From Brachyspira hampsonii (GTDB lineage: Bacteria > Spirochaetota > Brachyspiria > Brachyspirales > Brachyspiraceae), in the NCBI RefSeq assembly GCF_001746205.1, contig NZ_MDCO01000009.1, forward strand, positions 485,054 through 549,053: DNA of 64,000 nucleotides, in the 5' to 3' direction. This document shows positions 9,961 through 18,034 of this stretch, piece by piece. Made by a program: the position numbers and the translations under genes. A model generated the notes under the pieces. The model did no database searches. It was not told the DNA's origin and saw only the letters and a list, made by a program, of their open reading frames with translations. Numbering within the stretch: the first letter of the stretch is position 1; each line of letters opens with the position of its first letter.

Positions 9961-10881
9961 TTACTGTCTTTTGAATATTCCATTAAACCCGTATTTTTGA
10001 TTCTCATTATGATTATAAGGTACTTCCATAAGAAATAAAGTATCCCTATCTATTATAAACATCATAATTCTATATTCAACAGCCCATCCATACGAAAATA
10101 CAAATTTGTTTTTAAAAAATGAACATCCAAAACCAAATGGATACTCACCGCCCATATCATTTTTTATTGATTCTTCTATAAATTTGTTTAATTTAGAAGA
10201 GCCGGATTTAAAATAACAATTGTTTTTATTATCTTCATATAAATAACTATCAGTATTTTCTGAAAAATACATACTATAAGGATATGAATAGTATTCTAGA
10301 AATTTTTCTTTTGATAAAATAAATGATATTTCTCCGTTTTCTGATTTAAATATAGTGAATAAACTTTCTAAAAAATTTTCTAATGAAACTTTACTAATCG
10401 AATTATATATACTATCATCTAATAATATTGCTATAGGTTCTGCTCCATATCGTTCATATACATTATCTGCTTCGTTTTTATTAACAGCAAATTCACTCCA
10501 TATATCAGGCTCGTATCCTACTAGCAAAGGTGTTACATACAAAACATTATTTTCAATTATAGATAAATAATAATTTGTAACTTTTTCATATTTATCTTCT
10601 TCATAATTATGTCTTTCTACAATATTATACAAATAAAATTGATTATCATTTTTAGCACTATCAAAATAGTATAATATTTCTCCGGATTCAGATAAAATAC
10701 TAGAATTTTTATCTATTTTATATAGAGGATCATTACCAGAATATATGGAATCATTATCAGAATAATGTTCAAAATATTTAAGAATAACTTTACCCTCAAA
10801 TAATTTTACAAACTTTTCTTTTCCTTCCTGAGCATTCAAAACACTAACTAAAATAATAAATATAATAAATAACTTTTTCAT
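9961..10881 (-). CDS. Secreted protein of unknown function
   Basis: A signal peptide (MKKLFIIFIILVSVLNAQ) gives an exported protein of about 306 residues, rich in Tyr, Asn, Asp and Lys. No conserved domain was recognised. An upstream start at 10902 is possible and would overlap the previous gene, but GGAG lies 8 bases before the ATG at 10881 and that start gives a proper signal peptide, so I use it. The upstream ankyrin gene ends at 10899, so the two are probably co-transcribed. Confidence 0.75.
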   Translation of the reverse strand: MKKLFIIFIILVSVLNAQEGKEKFVKLFEGKVILKYFEHYSDNDSIYSGNDPLYKIDKNSSILSESGEILYYFDSAKNDNQFYLYNIVERHNYEEDKYEKVTNYYLSIIENNVLYVTPLLVGYEPDIWSEFAVNKNEADNVYERYGAEPIAILLDDSIYNSISKVSLENFLESLFTIFKSENGEISFILSKEKFLEYYSYPYSMYFSENTDSYLYEDNKNNCYFKSGSSKLNKFIEESIKNDMGGEYPFGFGCSFFKNKFVFSYGWAVEYRIMMFIIDRDTLFLMEVPYNHNENQKYGFNGIFKRQ

Positions 10882-10898
10882 AAATAATGCTCCAAAAA

Positions 10899-11999
10899 TC
10901 AAGCTCCATATTTTTCCAATAATTCAATAATATCTTCTCTGCCTTCAGAAGCTGCCGCCATTAAAGCATTTTTACCATCAGAATTTTCTGCATTATAATC
11001 TGCCCCTGCCTCTAAAAGAGCATCTATAACTTTTACATCTACACTATAATTATAATTATAACGAAAACCTCTATGATTTTTTATAGCCCAAGTTAATACT
11101 GTCTCATCTTCAATATCGTCTTCCAATAAACTTTTATCTTTTTTTAGAATCTCTCTTACTATATCAGCATTATTAGTTATTATTGCAGCCATTATTACAG
11201 TTTGATTATCCCTATTAGTACCTTCAAGTTTTACTCCTTTATCTAAAAAAGCTTTAACAATATTGTAATTTTTTGTTTGTATGGCGTAAAAAAATATTGG
11301 TACTTGAATATAATATGAATAGTTGTCAGTTTCTGATATATCCACACTTAATGTCATATTAATATCAGCATTTCTTTTTATCAATTCAATTATAGCTTCA
11401 CTATTATCTATTTCCTGATAAATATATTCAAATATTGCCCTTCTCAAAGAATTATTAAAATCATTAGCACCGGCCTTTATAAGTTCCTGCATTATAGCTA
11501 CATTACCTCTTTCAGATGCATAAGGAAGATAATAATCAGCATCGGCTCCTGCTTTTATAAATTCTTTCACTCTATTAATATCATTTTTGTATATAGCAAA
11601 AAATAAAAAATCATTAGGATTAGCTCCTTTACTTAATAAATATTCAATAATATCATTATTGCCGTTTTCGATAGCAAAGAAAGCTATATCAATATTTACT
11701 CTTTTACCTCTGTCATCAGAAGAACCATAATAATAGCCTATATCAGCCCCAAATCTTACTAATTCTTTTACTAAATCCAAATTTCCGCTTTTAACAGCAT
11801 ACATCAAAGCACTTACTCTTTTATCATCTTTAGTATTAATATCAGTGCCTGTTCTTATTAGTTTTTTGGCTGTTTCTAAATCGCCTTTCTTACAAGCTTC
11901 TATTAACGCTTTTTCATCATTATTATATTGACTGAAACCAAATGAATTAAATAAAACTAATGAAAATATTATGGTTATTAATATTTTAGTAATTTTCAT
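10899..11999 (-). CDS. Exported ankyrin-repeat protein
   Basis: The 366-residue product has a signal peptide (hydrophobic to about residue 23, ending FGFSQ) and then roughly nine ankyrin repeats. The 33-residue units are recognisable by phrases such as ALMYAVKSGNLDLVKELVR, GADIN and ALMAAASEGREDIIELL. Ankyrin repeats bind other proteins. The partner is unknown and the export signal points to a periplasmic or surface role. The start has AAGGAG 7 bases upstream. A second, divergent ankyrin lipoprotein lies 231 bases away and may be a distant paralogue. Probably followed by the secreted protein at 9961-10881 in one transcript. Confidence 0.88.
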   Translation of the reverse strand: MKITKILITIIFSLVLFNSFGFSQYNNDEKALIEACKKGDLETAKKLIRTGTDINTKDDKRVSALMYAVKSGNLDLVKELVRFGADIGYYYGSSDDRGKRVNIDIAFFAIENGNNDIIEYLLSKGANPNDFLFFAIYKNDINRVKEFIKAGADADYYLPYASERGNVAIMQELIKAGANDFNNSLRRAIFEYIYQEIDNSEAIIELIKRNADINMTLSVDISETDNYSYYIQVPIFFYAIQTKNYNIVKAFLDKGVKLEGTNRDNQTVIMAAIITNNADIVREILKKDKSLLEDDIEDETVLTWAIKNHRGFRYNYNYSVDVKVIDALLEAGADYNAENSDGKNALMAAASEGREDIIELLEKYGA

Positions 12000-12171
12000 A
12001 AACTCTCCTTAATAATATTTTTATACATACTATAATATAAAATATACATAAAAAGTCAACTATTAAATAGTTTAAAACATAAAAATAGTTTATATTTTTT
12101 ATAATTATTTCATTTTATTATTATCAATATACTTTAAGATTATATACCCTATATGGATTTAATATAAAAAC

Positions 12172-12199
12172 TTGAAAAAAAATATTTATATAATATACT
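12172..12199 (+). promoter_or_regulatory. Possible sigma-70 promoter for the ankyrin lipoprotein
   Basis: TTGAAA at 12172-12177 and TATACT at 12194-12199 are spaced by 16 bases, 31 bases before the ATG at 12231. A second TTGACT at 12209 has no matching -10. Confidence 0.35.
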
Positions 12200-12230
12200 A
12201 ATAAAAACTTGACTATAGGATATATCGTTT

Positions 12231-13244
12231 ATGAAATATTTATTAATTTTTTTACTTCCTATAATTATATTTTCTTGTAATACCAAAGAATCAAACAATA
12301 ATAATACAGATAAAGTAACTATAAATTTAGATGACAGTACAGATAATAATATAAATAAAACAAAAGAATTAAAAACTACAGATAGTAATGAAGACAATAA
12401 TTCATCAATAAATAAAAATGGAACAGAAGAAACAGAATATTATTCATACACAGATAAAGAAATTATATCTTTTATAGAATCAGGAGATTTTCAAACAATC
12501 AAAAAATTAATTGAATCAAAAAGTTTAGATGTTAATTATAGCTTAGAGATAGATGAATATTCTAAGTCAACCCCTTTAATAAAAGCTATAGAATATAAGC
12601 AAACTGATATCATAAATTATTTATTAGAAAATAATGCAGATGTTAATTTAGCTTTGGGATATTCTACTCCATTAATAGAAGCTATGTATGATGAAGAACT
12701 TGTTCGTAAACTTATAGATTTAGGTGCAGATGTAAATTTAACTACTGAGTCAGGATTTACTCCACTTATGGCAAGTGCAGGTCGGCATAATATTGCTATA
12801 GCAGAGCTTTTAATTGAAAAAGGTGTGGACATTGAAGCAAAAGATGATGACGACATTAATGCTTTAGTTTATGCCTCAACTTATAATAATGAAGAGATGG
12901 TAAAATTTTTACTTGAGAAAGGTGCTGATGCAAATACAGTATGCGAAATAGAAAATGAACATATTGATATATCGCCTACTCCTTTAATGAATGCTGCTTA
13001 TAGAGGGAATACTAATATAATAAATATGTTATTAGAAAATGGTGCTGATATTAATTATACCACTGATTATGGAATGACTGCTTTGATGATGGCCGCTAGT
13101 TTTAATCAGTTTGAAGCTGCAAAAGTACTTTTAGAAAATAATGCAGATACTTCTGTAACTGATGAATATGGCAGGACTGCACTTGATTTAGCAAAATTAG
13201 AAGATTATAAGGATATAGTTGAGCTTCTTGAAAAATATAATTAA
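12231..13244 (+). CDS. Ankyrin-repeat lipoprotein
   Basis: The signal peptide ends in a lipobox (IIIFSC, Cys16) followed by a polar Asn/Thr/Asp/Lys linker to about residue 75, which would hold the domain away from the membrane. About seven ankyrin repeats follow to the C-terminus (TPLIKAIEYKQTDIINYLL, TPLMASAGRHNIAIAELLI, TALMMAASFNQFEAAKVLL). This is a protein-binding surface on a lipid-anchored envelope protein. It is transcribed away from the other ankyrin gene. The ribosome site is weak (AGGA 11 bases upstream). The binding partner is unknown. Confidence 0.88.
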   Translation: MKYLLIFLLPIIIFSCNTKESNNNNTDKVTINLDDSTDNNINKTKELKTTDSNEDNNSSINKNGTEETEYYSYTDKEIISFIESGDFQTIKKLIESKSLDVNYSLEIDEYSKSTPLIKAIEYKQTDIINYLLENNADVNLALGYSTPLIEAMYDEELVRKLIDLGADVNLTTESGFTPLMASAGRHNIAIAELLIEKGVDIEAKDDDDINALVYASTYNNEEMVKFLLEKGADANTVCEIENEHIDISPTPLMNAAYRGNTNIINMLLENGADINYTTDYGMTALMMAASFNQFEAAKVLLENNADTSVTDEYGRTALDLAKLEDYKDIVELLEKYN

Positions 13245-13487
13245 TAAGCTTGATTTAAACTCAATTTGTTAATACTTATGGTTAGGAATCACACAGCCGA
13301 AATTATAAAAAATTAGTTTTTAAACAAGTATAATTTTACATATAAATTTAGATAGATATAAGATAATTTTATAGTTTTAATAAATAATATTCTGTGTTTT
13401 TAATATAGACTTATATAAAAAATATTTATTAAATTGTTTTTGAAACAAATCTGATAAGTTATACAAATTACTTAATTTATTATAATA

Positions 13488-13520
13488 AAAAAAGAGGCTA
13501 TGTATATATACACAGCCTCT
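13488..13520 (-). terminator. Rho-independent terminator of asd
   Basis: Read on the minus strand, AGAGGCT and AGCCTCT form the base of a hairpin (outer arms 13493-13499 and 13514-13520, with further AT pairs inside), followed by a run of seven T. Confidence 0.85.
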
Positions 13521-13527
13521 ATATTTA

Positions 13528-14616
13528 TTATTTTTTTACTGATTTTCTTACAGCCGATTTTTTAGTAGGATTCTTTTCGTCAGTTTTAGCTTTAGAATCA
13601 TCAGATTTTTTTTCTAATTCAGGTAAAAGAAGCTCAGCTATTTGTACAGCGTTTGTAGCAGCACCTTTTCTTATTTGGTCTCCCGCACACCAGAATGTTA
13701 ATGAGTTTTTAGCACTGATATCGTCTCTTATCCTTCCAACATATATTAAATCTTGATCAGAAGTATCCAAAGGCATAGGATATTTAAACTTAGCAGGATC
13801 ATCAACTACTTTCACGCCTTTTGCTTTAGATAATAATTCTTTAGCTTTTTTAGCAGTGATTTTTTTCTCAGTTTCTACTGTAATAGATTCGCTATGGCTT
13901 CTTATAACAGGAACTCTTACACAAGTACAGCTTACATTCATATCAGGAGCATGAAGTATTTTTCTTCCTTCATTAGTCATTTTTAATTCTTCTTTAGTAT
14001 ATCCGTTTTTATCAAATGAGTCAATTTGAGGAATTAAATTGAATGCTATTTGATATTTGAATGTCTTATTAACAAGTTTTTTCTTAGCAACATAATCTTG
14101 AATCTGCTGCTCTAATTCTTCCATACCTTCTTTACCAGCACCTGAAACAGCTTGATAAGTAGATGCTATAATTCTTTTAATTTTTCCAAATCTGTGAAGC
14201 GGAGCTAATGCTACTAAAGCTATTATTGTAGAACAGTTAGGATTTGCTATTATTCCTTTATGAAGTTTAACATCTTCAGGATTAACTTCAGGAACTACTA
14301 AAGGAACATTTTTATCCATTCTAAATGCACTGCTGTTATCTACAATTATGCTTCCTGCTTTTACTGCTAATGGGCTAAACTTCTTACTTAAATCAGCTCC
14401 TACAGCAACCAATGTTATATCCATATCTTTGAATGAATCTTTAGTTGTCTTTTCGATTGTGTATTCTTTTCCGTTAAATTTTACTTTTTTTCCTGCTTCT
14501 CTATTTCCAAGAAGTCTTAACTCATTAATAGGAAATTTTCTTTCTTCCAATACCTTAAGCATTTCCTGACCTACAGCACCGGAAGCCCCTAATAAACATA
14601 AATTTACTTTTTTCAT
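13528..14616 (-). CDS. asd: Aspartate-semialdehyde dehydrogenase
   Basis: The enzyme reduces aspartyl phosphate to aspartate semialdehyde with NADPH, the shared step toward threonine, methionine, lysine and diaminopimelate. The N-terminal Rossmann motif is GASGAVGQEML (residues 10-20). The catalytic Cys is C128 in NPNCSTI, and the substrate-binding region around SGAGKEGMEEL follows. The core has the usual 330-340 residue length. The last 27 residues are an added Lys/Ser/Thr/Asp tail (KKSDDSK to SVKK) that is absent from typical Asd. Single-gene unit with its own promoter and terminator. thrC and thrB, which act later in threonine synthesis, are at 42.7-44.7 kb. Confidence 0.96.
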   Translation of the reverse strand: MKKVNLCLLGASGAVGQEMLKVLEERKFPINELRLLGNREAGKKVKFNGKEYTIEKTTKDSFKDMDITLVAVGADLSKKFSPLAVKAGSIIVDNSSAFRMDKNVPLVVPEVNPEDVKLHKGIIANPNCSTIIALVALAPLHRFGKIKRIIASTYQAVSGAGKEGMEELEQQIQDYVAKKKLVNKTFKYQIAFNLIPQIDSFDKNGYTKEELKMTNEGRKILHAPDMNVSCTCVRVPVIRSHSESITVETEKKITAKKAKELLSKAKGVKVVDDPAKFKYPMPLDTSDQDLIYVGRIRDDISAKNSLTFWCAGDQIRKGAATNAVQIAELLLPELEKKSDDSKAKTDEKNPTKKSAVRKSVKK

Positions 14617-14656
14617 AATTGTATTACCATTAATTAATTATTTTTTTATTCATATA

Positions 14657-14685
14657 ATTATACATTGATTGTACATTAAAATCAA
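14657..14685 (-). promoter_or_regulatory. Sigma-70 promoter of asd
   Basis: On the minus strand TTGATT (14680-14685) and a perfect TATAAT (14657-14662) are spaced by exactly 17 bases, about 40 bases before the asd ATG. Confidence 0.65.
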
Positions 14686-14791
14686 GATTTTTTTACATAT
14701 AAAACTATAGTTTTTATAGTTTAATTCAATGAATTTATTATAATTTTTACAAAAAAAATGTAAATTTTTAGTAAAAAACTAGTAAAATTAA

Positions 14792-14820
14792 TTGACATAA
14801 TCTTAAAATTATACTATAAT
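14792..14820 (+). promoter_or_regulatory. Perfect-consensus sigma-70 promoter for the PepSY-like pair
   Basis: TTGACA (14792-14797) and TATAAT (14815-14820) match consensus at all twelve positions with the ideal 17-base spacer. Transcription should start near 14827, about 60 bases before the first gene. This is the best promoter seen in the window and implies strong expression. Confidence 0.85.
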
Positions 14821-14826
14821 ACTAAA

Positions 14827-14864
14827 TGTAAAGATAATTTACCTACTATTAGGGTGTCTTTACA
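14827..14864 (+). promoter_or_regulatory. 5'-end stem-loop in the leader of the PepSY-like operon
   Basis: A perfect 8-bp inverted repeat (TGTAAAGA, 14827-14834, and TCTTTACA, 14857-14864) encloses a 22-base loop. It begins at the expected transcript 5' end and finishes before the ribosome site, AGGAG at 14876. It could protect the mRNA 5' end or act as a regulator target. The function is inferred. Confidence 0.5.
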
Positions 14865-14887
14865 AAATTAAAAATAGGAGAAATTTT

Positions 14888-15502
14888 ATGACTACTATAA
14901 AAAAAGCTTTATCTATAATTTTTGTTTCAGCAATGCTTACAGGTTCATTGTTTGCTCAATATAATGGATATTATGACAATAATCAAGGTCAAGGCGGCGG
15001 ACAAGGAGGTTATCAAGATCCTTATGGTCAGCAGGGAGGACAAGGAGGATATCAAGATCCTTATGCTCAGCCTCCAGCTCAAGGACAGCAAAATTATCAA
15101 GACCCTTATGCTCAGCAAGGAGGTCAAGGTGCACAATATGGATATGGAGTGCAATTATCTTCTATACCTCAGAATGCTCAGAATTTTATAAAACAGCATT
15201 TTGCTAATGTGAAAGTAACTTTCATAGAAAGAGATTGGGACGATATCGAAGTATATTTAGAAAATGGCACTCAAATAGATTTCTTCCCTAATGGAGATTG
15301 GAAAGAAGTAAAATGTTATGGAAATATGCCTTCTACTATACTTCCTGCTAATGTTATGAATACAATAAGAAGAACTTACCCTAATGCTCAAATTATAAAA
15401 ATAGAAAAACAGTTTACTATATTTGAAATCAAATTAAATAATATGATGGAATTATACATTGATAATAATGGTCAGTTATTAGGTCAAAAATGGGACGACT
15501 AA
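14888..15502 (+). CDS. Secreted PepSY-like protein with Gln/Gly/Tyr-rich repeat
   Basis: A signal peptide (cut near GSLFAQ, residue 24) is followed by a low-complexity segment to about residue 80 made of repeated GGYQDPYGQQ-like units. Two tandem PepSY-like modules (about 85-145 and 146-204) follow, of the family whose members resemble small periplasmic beta-lactamase-inhibitor-like folds. The C-terminal module ends NNMMELYIDNNGQLLGQKWDD-like and is nearly repeated in the next gene. AGGAG precedes the ATG. The role is unknown. Secretion, a strong promoter and the sticky repeat suggest an abundant periplasmic or surface protein. Confidence 0.8.
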   Translation: MTTIKKALSIIFVSAMLTGSLFAQYNGYYDNNQGQGGGQGGYQDPYGQQGGQGGYQDPYAQPPAQGQQNYQDPYAQQGGQGAQYGYGVQLSSIPQNAQNFIKQHFANVKVTFIERDWDDIEVYLENGTQIDFFPNGDWKEVKCYGNMPSTILPANVMNTIRRTYPNAQIIKIEKQFTIFEIKLNNMMELYIDNNGQLLGQKWDD

Positions 15503-15534
15503 TTTAATACATTTTATATAAAAGGAGTAATATT

Positions 15535-15786
15535 ATGAAAAAAATACTTTGTTTATTAGCAGCTTTAACAGTTTTAAGCACTTCAGCTTTATTTGCTGAT
15601 TGGTATGTGCCTCTTAATCAAGTTCCTCAAGCTGTAATAGCAACTGCTAAGAGAACTTATCCTCAGGCTCAGATTTGGGCAGTAGAAATGGAACATTACA
15701 ATGTATATAAAGTTAAAATGAATAATATGATGGAATTATACATTGATAAAGCCGGAAATCTATTAGGTCAGGAATGGGACGATTAA
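15535..15786 (+). CDS. Small secreted PepSY-like protein
   Basis: This 83-residue protein has a signal peptide (ending ALFAD, residue 22) and a single PepSY-like module. It shares NNMMELYID and the closing GQxWDD with the C-terminus of the gene 32 bases upstream, so the two look like products of duplication. AAGGAG lies 7 bases before the ATG. It is co-transcribed with the upstream gene and followed by a strong terminator. The function is unknown. Confidence 0.8.
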   Translation: MKKILCLLAALTVLSTSALFADWYVPLNQVPQAVIATAKRTYPQAQIWAVEMEHYNVYKVKMNNMMELYIDKAGNLLGQEWDD

Positions 15787-15816
15787 TATAAATACACTTT
15801 AACATAAAAATATATT

Positions 15817-15855
15817 AGGACAAGAGATATTCATATATCTCTTGTTCTTTTTTTT
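15817..15855 (+). terminator. Rho-independent terminator of the PepSY-like operon
   Basis: The stem is ACAAGAGATAT/ATATCTCTTGT, extended by further pairs at its base, with a TCAT loop. A run of T follows on the plus strand. Confidence 0.9.
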
Positions 15856-15878
15856 AATTTAATATTAAAATAAAATTA

Positions 15879-15907
15879 TTGACATTATATCTATAATTAT
15901 GTAAACT
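15879..15907 (+). promoter_or_regulatory. Sigma-70-like promoter upstream of the AllD-type gene
   Basis: TTGACA (15879-15884, perfect) and TAAACT (15902-15907) are spaced by 17 bases, 36 bases before the preferred ATG at 15944. Confidence 0.5.
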
Positions 15908-15943
15908 TTATTATGTTTATTGAATAACAAAAAGGTTTTGTAC

Positions 15944-16948
15944 ATGATAAGAGTTAATACAAAAGAATTAATGGAAGCCGTATACAATAAATTTAAAATG
16001 GCTGGAGTTCCTAATGAACAGGCTGGAATTGTTACAGATTTATTAATCTATGCAGATATAAGATCAATACATTCGCATGGAGTATTAAGAGTAGAGCATT
16101 ATATAGAAAGAATAAAAGCAGGAGGAATAAATTTAAATTCGGAGTTTAATATAGAGGAGAAAAAACCGTCTTTTGCATTAATGGATGCTGACGGAGGATT
16201 CGGACATGTAGCAACGAAGTATGCTATGGAATGGGCTTTGGAAACTGTTGAAAAACAAGGAATTGCATTAATAGGAATAAAAAACAATAGTCATGCAGGG
16301 GCATTAGGCTATTATAATAAAATGGCTATAGACAGAAATAAAGTTTCTCTAATAATGGTTAATACGGATCCTTGCGTTATACCTTTCGGAGGAAAGAGAT
16401 CTTTCTTTGGCACTAATCCTATAAGCTATGGTTTTCCTGCCAAAAAAGATTTTATACTTGGTGATATGGCTACAAGTGAAGTATCATTAGGACGCATATT
16501 TACCGCCCGTGAAAATAATGAAACAGTGCCTATGCATTGGGGGGTTGATGAAAATGGTAATCCTAGTTCTAATCCGCATGAAATAAAATATGTTGTGCCT
16601 TTCGGAGGAGTTAAGGGATATTTAATAATGACTATGGTTGAGGCTTTTACAGGGCTTTTAATAGGTCAGGCCTACTGCAATAATTTAGTAAAGATGTACG
16701 GAGATATGGATAAAAAAAGAAATCTATCCACATTTATGCTTGTTATTGATCCTGCTGTTTATAATGATTTAGATACTTATTTAAATACTGTGCAGTCATT
16801 CATTGATGATATAAGAAAAGAACCTGCTCTAAAAGAAGGTGAAACTATATCAATACCGGGGGAGAGAAAAGAAGCTTGTTCTGCTGATTACTTAAAAAAT
16901 GGAATAACTTTATCAGAGCATGTTTATAAATATATTTTTGATAAGTAA
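15944..16948 (+). CDS. allD: Ureidoglycolate/malate/lactate dehydrogenase family (AllD-like)
   Basis: A member of the NAD(P)-dependent Ldh_2 family, which is unrelated to classical Rossmann dehydrogenases. It resembles E. coli AllD closely, for example YADIRSIHSHGVLRVEHYIE, GHVATKYAMEWA, NNSHAGALGYY, FGTNPISYGFPA and GDMATSEV. AllD oxidises ureidoglycolate to oxalurate in allantoin breakdown, but family members also use malate, lactate or other 2-hydroxyacids. The upstream in-frame start at 15920 lacks a ribosome site. The ATG at 15944 has AAAGG 8 bases upstream and matches the family N-terminus. No other allantoin gene is in the window, so the substrate is uncertain. The alkD-like gene follows by 17 bases. 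Confidence 0.85.
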   Translation: MIRVNTKELMEAVYNKFKMAGVPNEQAGIVTDLLIYADIRSIHSHGVLRVEHYIERIKAGGINLNSEFNIEEKKPSFALMDADGGFGHVATKYAMEWALETVEKQGIALIGIKNNSHAGALGYYNKMAIDRNKVSLIMVNTDPCVIPFGGKRSFFGTNPISYGFPAKKDFILGDMATSEVSLGRIFTARENNETVPMHWGVDENGNPSSNPHEIKYVVPFGGVKGYLIMTMVEAFTGLLIGQAYCNNLVKMYGDMDKKRNLSTFMLVIDPAVYNDLDTYLNTVQSFIDDIRKEPALKEGETISIPGERKEACSADYLKNGITLSEHVYKYIFDK

Positions 16949-16965
16949 TTTTAAGGCTTCACTAA

Positions 16966-17634
16966 ATGAATGATTTATATAATAATCTCTCAAAAGAATT
17001 TGAAATATTAAAAAACAATAAAGAAGCTGCTTCAATGGCTAAATACATGAAAAATAATTTTGAGTTTTTGGGTATTCATTCAAAAGAGAGAAAAGAAGCT
17101 CAGAAAAAAGTATTTAAAACAATTTCAAAAGATAAAAAAGAATATATCGATTTTAACTTTACAGATAAATGCTATAAAAATAAATACAGAGAATTTCAGT
17201 ATGCAGCAATAGATTATCTTATTTTAAAAAATAAATATTTAAATAAAACTCATATAGAAAAGCTAAAAGAATATGCCCTCATAAAATCATGGTGGGATAC
17301 TATAGATTTTTTAGACAGAATTATCGGAGATATTGCTTTAAAAGATGAAACAGTTAATGACATACTTTTAGAATGGTCTTTATCTGATAATATTTGGCTT
17401 AGAAGAATAGCTATAGATCATCAGCTTTCAAGAAAAGAAAAAACAAATAGAGAATTATTAGAGAAAATTATAATAAACAATTTAAACAATAAAGAGTTTT
17501 TTATAAACAAAGCAATAGGCTGGGCATTAAGAGATTACAGCAAAACCAATGCTAATTGGGTAAGAGACTTTATAGAAAAGCATAAAGATAATATGGCAAA
17601 TTTAAGTATAAAAGAAGCAAGCAAATACATTTAA
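16966..17634 (+). CDS. DNA alkylation repair glycosylase, AlkD-like (HEAT-repeat)
   Basis: The 222-residue all-helical protein matches the AlkC/AlkD family, which excises alkylated bases such as 3- and 7-methylpurines without flipping them into a pocket. Residues expected for the active cleft are present: WWDTIDFLD (W109/W110, D114), WLRR (R146/R147) and IGWALRDYSK (W186, R189). The length equals that of characterised AlkD proteins. AAGG precedes the ATG. It probably shares a transcript with the AllD-like gene. It is followed by a repeat-rich non-coding stretch. Confidence 0.9.
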   Translation: MNDLYNNLSKEFEILKNNKEAASMAKYMKNNFEFLGIHSKERKEAQKKVFKTISKDKKEYIDFNFTDKCYKNKYREFQYAAIDYLILKNKYLNKTHIEKLKEYALIKSWWDTIDFLDRIIGDIALKDETVNDILLEWSLSDNIWLRRIAIDHQLSRKEKTNRELLEKIIINNLNNKEFFINKAIGWALRDYSKTNANWVRDFIEKHKDNMANLSIKEASKYI

Positions 17635-18034
17635 TTTATTATTGTTGATAGCGATAAACTCGCTAAGAAATAGCTGACAACTTCCTTTGTCAGTTATCAG
17701 CTGCTCGTTTATTACTTTAAAACTCATAATTATAAATTTCAGTATCCGCCAAAGTGTTGATTAGATTTAAAAATTATTTAACGCACGGTAAATTAAACTA
17801 ACAATATTAATAAAATTTGAATTACAAACAAATCTATATTTTTAATTTTATTCTGCGTGCGGTAAATACACTAAAATTCAAATAAAACTTTGGTATGATT
17901 TTATAAATTATTTTTTAATAAAAAATTATAATTGCAAATTAAAATAAAAAGTGTATTTTAAAATAATAACAACTTGAAAATACTAAAAAATAAAATATAT
18001 TATTTTTATAATAAAAAATATTGTGAGTGCTAAT
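17635..18034. other. Non-coding region before the TPR gene, with hairpin and palindromic element A
   Basis: It holds a 7-bp hairpin (CTGACAA/TTGTCAG, 17674-17693), then diverged outer arms (near 17734-17754 and 17887-17909) flanking the palindromic element at 17782-17861. A weak TTGAAA/TATTAT pair (17974-18003, 18-base spacing) may be the promoter of the TPR gene. No open frame is credible here. Confidence 0.55.
17782..17861. repeat. 80-bp palindromic element, copy A
   Basis: It begins CGCACG and ends CGTGCG, with an AT-rich interior containing the conserved AATTACAAACAAATCTATAT block. The same element recurs at 18614, 18963 and 19528. Confidence 0.8.

Noticed and set aside
12209..12231. TTGACT close to the ankyrin lipoprotein start as its -35 box.
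   Set aside because: No -10 fits between it and the ATG. The TTGAAA/TATACT pair upstream is better placed.
14922..15191. Three overlapping frames in the repeat region of the PepSY-like gene.
   Set aside because: They are alternate-frame readings of the Gln/Gly-rich repeat. The annotated frame has the ribosome site, signal peptide and conserved modules.
17650..17710. A compact set of hairpins (AGCGA/TCGCT and CTGACAA/TTGTCAG) looked like a possible tRNA.
   Set aside because: No acceptor stem, T-loop GTTCRA sequence or anticodon arm of the right size could be placed.
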